Shown here: piece by piece, positions 1 to 3,758 of the stretch
Position numbering within the stretch: position 1 is the first letter of the stretch
Layout: the number at the start of each line of letters is the position of its first letter
Assembly (NCBI GenBank): GCA_902795955.1
Contig: CADBNJ010000295.1
Span: 1 to 5,811, forward strand
Direction: 5' to 3'
Length of the DNA: 5,811 nt
Source: Oscillospiraceae bacterium
GTDB lineage: Bacteria; Bacillota; Clostridia; Saccharofermentanales; Saccharofermentanaceae
The notes under the pieces: model-generated
The model's input: only the letters and a program-made list of their open reading frames with translations
Databases searched by the model: none
Told to the model about the DNA's origin: nothing
Position numbers and translations under genes: made by a program

Positions 1-321
1 ATCGGACATGCCGTCCAGGAGTACTGCGAGAGCTTCGGCTACGGTGTTGTCCGTGAATTGACCGGACACGGCATCGGAACGTCGCTTCACCAGGATCCTG
101 AGGTCCTTAATTACGGCAAGGCCGGACACGGCTGCAAACTCAAGGCCGGAATGGCGATCTGCATCGAACCGATGATCACGCTGGGGAAGAGATACATTGA
201 GCAACTTAATGACGGATGGACGATCGTCACCCGTGACGGCCTTCCTGCGGCTCATTATGAAAATACAATACTTATTACAGAAGAAGGCCCTGTTATGACA
301 ACTTATGAGGAGGATGTTTAA
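1..321 (+). CDS. map: methionine aminopeptidase type I, 3' part (5' end outside window)
   Basis: This enzyme removes the initiator methionine from nascent proteins in the cytoplasm, using a two-metal site. Only the last 106 residues are visible; type I enzymes are about 250 residues, so a little over half lies upstream. The reading frame is open from base 1, so the TTG at 58 is an internal codon and not a start. Counting from the first visible residue, the fragment carries the family signature GHGIG with metal-ligand His23, then the substrate-contacting His30 in LHQDP, metal-ligand Glu56 in CIEPM, and metal-ligand Glu87 in YENTI. These match the C-terminal ligands of E. coli MetAP (His171, His178, Glu204, Glu235). 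The TAA stop overlaps the ATG of infA by one base (TAATG), so the two are probably translationally coupled. The map-infA pairing is typical of the end of the spc ribosomal-protein operon in Firmicutes. No damage is visible in this part. Confidence 0.96.
   Translation: MGHAVQEYCESFGYGVVRELTGHGIGTSLHQDPEVLNYGKAGHGCKLKAGMAICIEPMITLGKRYIEQLNDGWTIVTRDGLPAAHYENTILITEEGPVMTTYEEDV
307..313 (+). promoter_or_regulatory. ribosome-binding site of infA
   Basis: GAGGAGG lies inside the last codons of map, seven bases before the infA ATG at 321. It supports that start and gives infA its own initiation signal, in addition to any coupling through the TAATG overlap. Confidence 0.8.
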
Positions 322-548
322 TGTCAAAAGAGGATGTAATCGAAGTAGCCGGAATTGTTGACGAAGCATTACCCAATGCAACATTTAAGGTAAAGCTTGA
401 CAGCGGACACATCGTCCTGGCACATCTGTCAGGCAAGCTCCGCCAGAACTACATCAAGATCCTGCCCGGAGATAAGGTAACAATGGAGTTGTCACCTTAC
501 GATCTGTCCAGAGGAAGGATCACCTGGAGAGGCGAGAAGAAGAAATAA
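321..548 (+). CDS. infA: translation initiation factor IF-1
   Basis: IF-1 binds the A site of the 30S ribosomal subunit and, with IF-2 and IF-3, controls selection of initiator tRNA. The 75-residue product is a single S1-type OB-fold domain spanning nearly the whole protein, with the hallmark segments KEDVIEV at the N-terminus, [30 protein letters not shown] and [15 protein letters not shown]. The usual family length is about 72 residues; the extra residues are a Lys-rich tail (GEKKK). The start is fixed by a strong GAGGAGG seven bases upstream and by family alignment. It follows map with a one-base overlap. It is followed within a few bases by a hairpin terminator instead of rpmJ, so it appears to be the last gene of its operon. 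Confidence 0.98.
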   Translation: MSKEDVIEVAGIVDEALPNATFKVKLDSGHIVLAHLSGKLRQNYIKILPGDKVTMELSPYDLSRGRITWRGEKKK

Positions 549-552
549 TTAC

Positions 553-600
553 AGACGGATCCCGCAAAGCAGAACATGCTGATACAGGGATCTGTTTTTA
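553..600 (+). terminator. intrinsic terminator after infA
   Basis: ACGGATCCC (555-563) pairs with GGGATCTGT (587-595), giving nine pairs with one G-U, followed by a T-rich run (TTTTTATTT). The 23-base loop holds a small inner stem (AGCA 568-571 with TGCT 577-580). It begins a few bases after the infA stop codon and would end the map-infA transcript. Confidence 0.75.
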
Positions 601-632
601 TTTGCCCGCAGCGGAGGGAAGAGCCCCCGTTA

Positions 633-660
633 TTCATTTGTAAATAAAATGTGATAAAAT
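633..660 (+). promoter_or_regulatory. predicted sigma-A promoter with extended -10 for the zinc-ribbon gene
   Basis: The -10 box TAAAAT (655-660) is preceded by TGA (652-654), giving an extended -10. A weak -35 match, TTCATT (633-638), lies 16 bases upstream. Transcription would start near 667, leaving a leader of roughly 20 bases that contains the AAGGAGG at 677-683. The position just after a terminator fits a new transcription unit. The -35 match is poor, so recognition would rest mainly on the extended -10. Confidence 0.5.
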
Positions 661-675
661 GAACCCATCAAGCCC

Positions 676-683
676 TAAGGAGG
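676..683 (+). promoter_or_regulatory. ribosome-binding site that fixes the start of the zinc-ribbon protein
   Basis: TAAGGAGG is a near-perfect Shine-Dalgarno sequence, five bases before the ATG at 689. The in-frame ATG at 659 has no such site and lies within the predicted -10 box, so it would not be transcribed from this promoter. Confidence 0.85.
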
Positions 684-688
684 TATGT

Positions 689-1426
689 ATGAATTGTCCC
701 AAATGTAATTCCATTGTTGATGCAGGATCAGCATTCTGTTCCGAGTGCGGATGCCCGCTGACGCCGGCTGCTGCACCTCAGCCCCAGCCCCAGCCCCAGC
801 CTCAACAGTATCAGCAGCCCCAGTATCAGCAGCCGCAGTACCAACAACCGCAGTATCAGCAACCCCAGTATCAGCAGCCTCAGTATCAGCAACCGCAGTA
901 CCAGCAGCCGCAGCAGCCGCAGCAGCAGTCTGCGGGTGGTTCTGTCCCCGCATCCACTGTCGGGCCGAACGGTCAGCAGCTTGGCATGAACTGGTTCAAG
1001 TTTATTATCTATTTCCAGCTATTCGCATCATGTGCCATTAATCTTTATAACGGAATTAGAGTCCTTACCGGTGCCCACTACAGCGGTATGGCCAAACTTG
1101 TTTATTCAATGTTCAAGGGACTCAAGGCTGTAGATATCCTCTTTGGTCTCGTGTTCATAGCCCTGGCTGCAGGTGCCATCTTCGTGCGTTTCCAGCTGTC
1201 CGGGTTCAAGGCTATGGGCCCCAAGCTCTATCTGGGTCTTCTGATAGCAGTCTGTGCTGCATCAGTCGCATATGTAATTGCAGTTGTAATAGTACTCAGA
1301 TCCAGGACGGGCGTAGCTGTCGGTTCTCTTATCGCAACCCCGATAATCCAGGTGCTCGTTACCGGAACCATGGTTGTAGTCAATTACATTTATTTCAAGA
1401 ACCGTAAGCATCTTTTTACGAATTAA
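689..1426 (+). CDS. zinc-ribbon membrane protein with Gln/Tyr/Pro repeat linker, function unknown
   Basis: I cannot name this 245-residue protein. It has three parts. Residues 3-22 form a small zinc ribbon, CxxC-10-CxxC (Cys3, Cys6, Cys17, Cys20), of the kind common at the N-terminus of Firmicutes membrane proteins. Residues 31-80 are a low-complexity linker: a PQ run, then seven exact copies of QYQQP (40-74), then QQPQQQ. Residues 102-234 hold about four hydrophobic segments (roughly 102-120, 146-168, 180-203, 211-234) and end in a short basic tail. No signal peptide is seen, so the ribbon and linker probably sit in the cytoplasm, which is an inference. The start at 689 is chosen over an in-frame ATG at 659 because of the TAAGGAGG just upstream and the promoter position. 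The gene has its own promoter and terminator and no operon partner. The ribbon suggests zinc binding and perhaps a protein contact rather than catalysis. Confidence 0.88.
   Translation: MNCPKCNSIVDAGSAFCSECGCPLTPAAAPQPQPQPQPQQYQQPQYQQPQYQQPQYQQPQYQQPQYQQPQYQQPQQPQQQSAGGSVPASTVGPNGQQLGMNWFKFIIYFQLFASCAINLYNGIRVLTGAHYSGMAKLVYSMFKGLKAVDILFGLVFIALAAGAIFVRFQLSGFKAMGPKLYLGLLIAVCAASVAYVIAVVIVLRSRTGVAVGSLIATPIIQVLVTGTMVVVNYIYFKNRKHLFTN
806..910 (+). repeat. seven tandem 15-base units encoding QYQQP
   Basis: Seven in-frame 15-base units follow the pattern CAG TAY CAR CAR CCN with no gaps. Every difference between units falls at a third codon position (TAT/TAC, CAG/CAA, CCC/CCG/CCT), so the peptide repeat is exact while the DNA has drifted. 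The array is flanked by a CCCAG-type PQ run before it and by CAGCAGCCG units after it. Confidence 0.95.
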
Positions 1427-1455
1427 CTTCTTTGAACGGTAATATGATGTATAAG

Positions 1456-1493
1456 AGGCTGTCTCGATCTGTTGTGAGGCAGCCTTTCTTTTT
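1456..1493 (+). terminator. intrinsic terminator after the zinc-ribbon gene
   Basis: AGGCTGTCTC (1456-1465) pairs with GAGGCAGCCT (1476-1485) as ten pairs with one G-U and a 10-base loop. A T-rich tail (TTTCTTTTT) follows on the plus strand. It lies about 30 bases after the stop at 1426. Its stem carries the same GGCTGTCTC word as the inverted ends of the repeat segment just downstream. Confidence 0.82.
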
Positions 1494-1620
1494 GTTCTGC
1501 GCGAAAGGGGTTGTCTCAAAAAGAATAAGTATTATTCCGGATGCAGTCGCAGCTTCGCGGGGACTGCAAAACCACCACAGTGAAGGCAGACTGTCCTTTC
1601 CGAAGAAAAACAGCAATTCG

Positions 1621-1719
1621 TCCGAAGAAAATTCGGAAAAATCTTGAAATCTTACGGAATCCGCAAGAATCAGAAAACTTTCCGAAATTTCTTCGGAAAA
1701 ATCTCGATTCCTTGCGGAA
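1621..1719. repeat. imperfect direct repeat, two 39-base copies spaced by 60 bases, each with a hairpin
   Basis: The copies are at 1621-1659 and 1681-1719. Both start TCCGAA, share TTCGGAAAAATCT, and end CGGAA. Each begins with a hairpin having a five-base loop: TCCGAA/TTCGGA (1621-1626 with 1632-1637) and TTTCCGAA/TTCGGAAA (1679-1686 with 1692-1699). The loops differ (GAAAA versus ATTTC) while the stems are kept. In addition, 1660-1671 can pair with 1706-1718 with one bulged base, enclosing the second hairpin. Confidence 0.65.
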
Positions 1720-1736
1720 ACGAAGACATAGACATA

Positions 1737-1769
1737 GGGGCTGTCTCATTATTGTTTTGAGACAGCCCC
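1737..1769 (-). terminator. perfect 12-bp hairpin downstream of the serine hydrolase gene, possible terminator
   Basis: GGGGCTGTCTCA (1737-1748) and TGAGACAGCCCC (1758-1769) are exact inverse complements around a 9-base loop, starting 10 bases after the hydrolase stop codon. The position suits a terminator for the minus-strand operon, and the stem is very stable. Neither strand has a proper T run after the stem (the minus strand reads TATGTCTATGTC), so termination may be inefficient or factor-dependent. The same sequence forms the right end of the repeat segment. Confidence 0.5.
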
Positions 1770-1779
1770 GGTCACGTAA

Positions 1780-3744
1780 TTATCTGCTGATCTTCACTGA
1801 TCCGCCCGTCTGCCCGGCGAACATGATATACCCGTCCTCCGGCAGGTCGATCTCGTTCTTGCAGTCAGTTACATGAGTCGTATACACAAGCTCGAAATAC
1901 TTATTGTAAACGCACACCGTACTGTTCTCCGGCCGCTCTGCCGTGATCACCTCATTTGACATGCCGCTGCCGATGCGGTACCAGGATGCACTGCCGTCCG
2001 TGAGTTCCACCTCTTTTACGGAAGCAGTAAGTTCGGGAAAAGCAGCCAGCGCCTTGAACGTCAACCCGTTCGAGCATACGAAGGACCCGTCAGGTGTTAC
2101 ATGTCCGTCTACCAGATCCCTGTTTGAGGAAGACGGCAATGTGGTAAATGAAGATACATTGAAGGCATCATCGATCTTAAGAACTCTTGATTGCCCCATC
2201 ACATACACGGTCAAATAGCCGGGGTGCTTACCGCACGTCTTGAAGAACATAAACGGTGAATCGTAACCGGCGGAAGAATAAGAGTCGCCTGTAAGCACCC
2301 AGGGACAAGCGCTGTAGTTCTCATAAGCAGCCATAACGTCATCACTGACAGTATTAGCTTCCAGGTTCTCACCCACATACATCTTCATCGCAGTTGTTCC
2401 GAGTTCAGGATATTCCATATCCATCGAACCCTTGATATACGTCCTGCCGTTCTCCCCGTCCTCGAAAAACACCACCGTGGCATTATTCTTTACCATGCCG
2501 TAATCGTTGACCTCTGCAAAGCCTCCGGTCGTCGTGTACATGTACTTATGGGTGTCAGTTCTCGTCAGGCCTTCGATATCGACCTGCATGTATGAATTGT
2601 CAGGGAAAGATATCTCCGCTATGCTTGTTCCGCCCATTGAATAGAGAACATAAGACCCGGCATACCTGTTAAACTCTTCAGGGATACTGCCGGCGAGTTC
2701 TATGTCATCCGCAGAATGATCGACGGTTATTCCCTGTTCCTCCAGCACAACATCCAGAAGCGTCTCGGCAACGAGCCGGTTCAGCGTTGATGATCCGCCG
2801 CTTGACAGCACGCTTACGCTTATGTCGTTATCAGGGGCCACCAGAAGATGCGCATGCATATTCGTTATGTCACCGCCTTTGCCTTCCACCTTCACGCCAG
2901 CGCGCTCATAAGCGACCTGTTCGACGTAGTCCCAGCCGAGGCCTGAGCCGTCCTGATAACTGCTGTCAGCAGAAGAACCGGATGCATTCCAGCGTGTTGC
3001 CATCACGCCTTTCGAGCTCTCAGAAAGAAGTCTGTTATCCCCGCTCCGGAATGTGCTGCCGAACTCGGCAACATCGGATGCGGTCGCATAGATGCCGCCT
3101 GAGCCGAGAGCCATGCAGTACTCATAATCATGAGGAAGGAGACCGGTATAAGCCGGCGCTTTATTCTCATACCCATACATGTTTACGGGTGTTCCTGTAT
3201 CTCCGCAGCCGATCCGGCCGGCGATATTCTTCACGACATAATCCGTGTAGCTCATTCCGGATACCCGCTCGACGACCATGGCGAGGAGACAGAAACCGTC
3301 ATTACAGTAGGCTGCGTATTCACCGGGATCTGCCTTGAGCCTCTGGGTTGCAAGACTTGCAAGAAGGTCATCATACGATGCCATGTCGTTGTCACCATAG
3401 AGCTCCATATTAGTAAACTCTGTACCCATGATGCCCGATGTATGGTTCATCAGCATCCTGACGGTGATCTGAGCATATCTCGGATCAGCCATCCTGAACT
3501 CCGGGATATATGTGGTAAGTGGTGCATCTATATCCACCTGTCCCTTATCTGCCAGCTGCATGACGGCTGCCGTAACATACACTTTACTTACTGATCCGAC
3601 ACAGTATAATCTCTCTTCAGAACTGCCGTTATCAGCTGTAGCATCATTGCCATCTGATGCATCTGCCGCCATGCTTCCCGCCGGCAGGAATGCTGCAACT
3701 GTCATCATCACAGCCAGCAAAGAACCTATCAATCTTTTATTCAT
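1780..3744 (-). CDS. secreted beta-lactamase-family serine hydrolase with long C-terminal extension
   Basis: The 654-residue product resembles the class C beta-lactamase / PBP4*-like serine hydrolases, which form an acyl-enzyme on a serine; the substrate is unknown. A signal peptide (basic MNKR, hydrophobic core to about residue 20, likely cut after SMA at 26) predicts export. The catalytic domain has the SxxK motif Ser51-Val-Ser-Lys54, the family NHTSG motif (100-104), YxN as Tyr146-Cys-Asn148, and KGG (289-291) in the KTG/HxG position. From about 350 onward come roughly 300 non-catalytic residues, probably beta-rich, including a distinct last segment from about 572. Only about 24 residues separate signal peptide and SxxK, so the usual first helix and strand pair seem missing. 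The start at 3744 is preferred over 3759 because GGAGG (3757-3753) sits eight bases before it. The ATG at 3759 overlaps the stop of the upstream permease gene, has no ribosome-binding site, and would add five residues (MEDKR). Confidence 0.88.
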   Translation of the reverse strand: MNKRLIGSLLAVMMTVAAFLPAGSMAADASDGNDATADNGSSEERLYCVGSVSKVYVTAAVMQLADKGQVDIDAPLTTYIPEFRMADPRYAQITVRMLMNHTSGIMGTEFTNMELYGDNDMASYDDLLASLATQRLKADPGEYAAYCNDGFCLLAMVVERVSGMSYTDYVVKNIAGRIGCGDTGTPVNMYGYENKAPAYTGLLPHDYEYCMALGSGGIYATASDVAEFGSTFRSGDNRLLSESSKGVMATRWNASGSSADSSYQDGSGLGWDYVEQVAYERAGVKVEGKGGDITNMHAHLLVAPDNDISVSVLSSGGSSTLNRLVAETLLDVVLEEQGITVDHSADDIELAGSIPEEFNRYAGSYVLYSMGGTSIAEISFPDNSYMQVDIEGLTRTDTHKYMYTTTGGFAEVNDYGMVKNNATVVFFEDGENGRTYIKGSMDMEYPELGTTAMKMYVGENLEANTVSDDVMAAYENYSACPWVLTGDSYSSAGYDSPFMFFKTCGKHPGYLTVYVMGQSRVLKIDDAFNVSSFTTLPSSSNRDLVDGHVTPDGSFVCSNGLTFKALAAFPELTASVKEVELTDGSASWYRIGSGMSNEVITAERPENSTVCVYNKYFELVYTTHVTDCKNEIDLPEDGYIMFAGQTGGSVKISR

Positions 3745-3752
3745 TCTCTTAT

Positions 3753-3757
3753 CCTCC
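3753..3757 (-). promoter_or_regulatory. ribosome-binding site of the serine hydrolase gene
   Basis: On the minus strand GGAGG lies eight bases before the ATG at 3744 and immediately after the permease stop (TAA, 3761-3759). This decides between the two in-frame ATGs at 3759 and 3744, and implies reinitiation by ribosomes finishing the permease. Confidence 0.75.
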
Positions 3758-3758
3758 A

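Larger units (their letters stand above)
1507..1769. repeat. MITE-like noncoding segment with 15-base terminal inverted repeats
   Basis: The ends are GGGGTTGTCTCAAAA (1507-1521) and its inverse TTTTGAGACAGCCCC (1755-1769), matching at 14 of 15 positions. The 263-base interior has no convincing gene, but it has a TGCAGTC/GACTGCA stem (1542-1548 with 1562-1568), two TCCGAA-type hairpins, and a 39-base imperfect direct repeat. Short frames across it, including one starting MRQPL on the minus strand from 1749, arise from the inverted-end sequence and look spurious. No target-site duplication is evident at the borders. It could be a nonautonomous element, the remnant of an insertion sequence, or a structured convergent-terminator region. 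The inverted ends are directly visible; the mobile interpretation is inference. Confidence 0.5.

Noticed and set aside
549..658. A hidden rpmJ (L36) gene between infA and the zinc-ribbon gene
   Set aside because: No small frame there shows the L36 cysteine pattern or KVRPSVK start; the stretch holds a terminator and a promoter.
806..910. CRISPR-like regular repeat
   Set aside because: Units are contiguous 15-base codon repeats with no spacers, inside a coding frame.
675..1041. Long alternative frames on both strands across the 15-base repeats (Ala/Thr/Val-rich products)
   Set aside because: They are shifted readings of the CAG/CCN repeats. The plus-strand frame from 689 has the ribosome-binding site, zinc ribbon and membrane segments.
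1507..1769. A transposase gene inside the segment with inverted ends
   Set aside because: The interior is too short, and no frame shows transposase motifs.
1262..1876. Several short frames of 66-111 residues on both strands, two starting MRQPL
   Set aside because: The MRQPL starts come from ATGAGACAGCCCCT-type inverted-end sequence. No ribosome-binding sites, composition is Arg/Phe/Ser-rich and they overlap terminators and repeats.
2787..3594. Plus-strand frames of 183 and 154 residues opposite the hydrolase gene
   Set aside because: They are antisense shadows with Arg/His/Ser-rich low-quality sequence; the minus strand carries clear family motifs.
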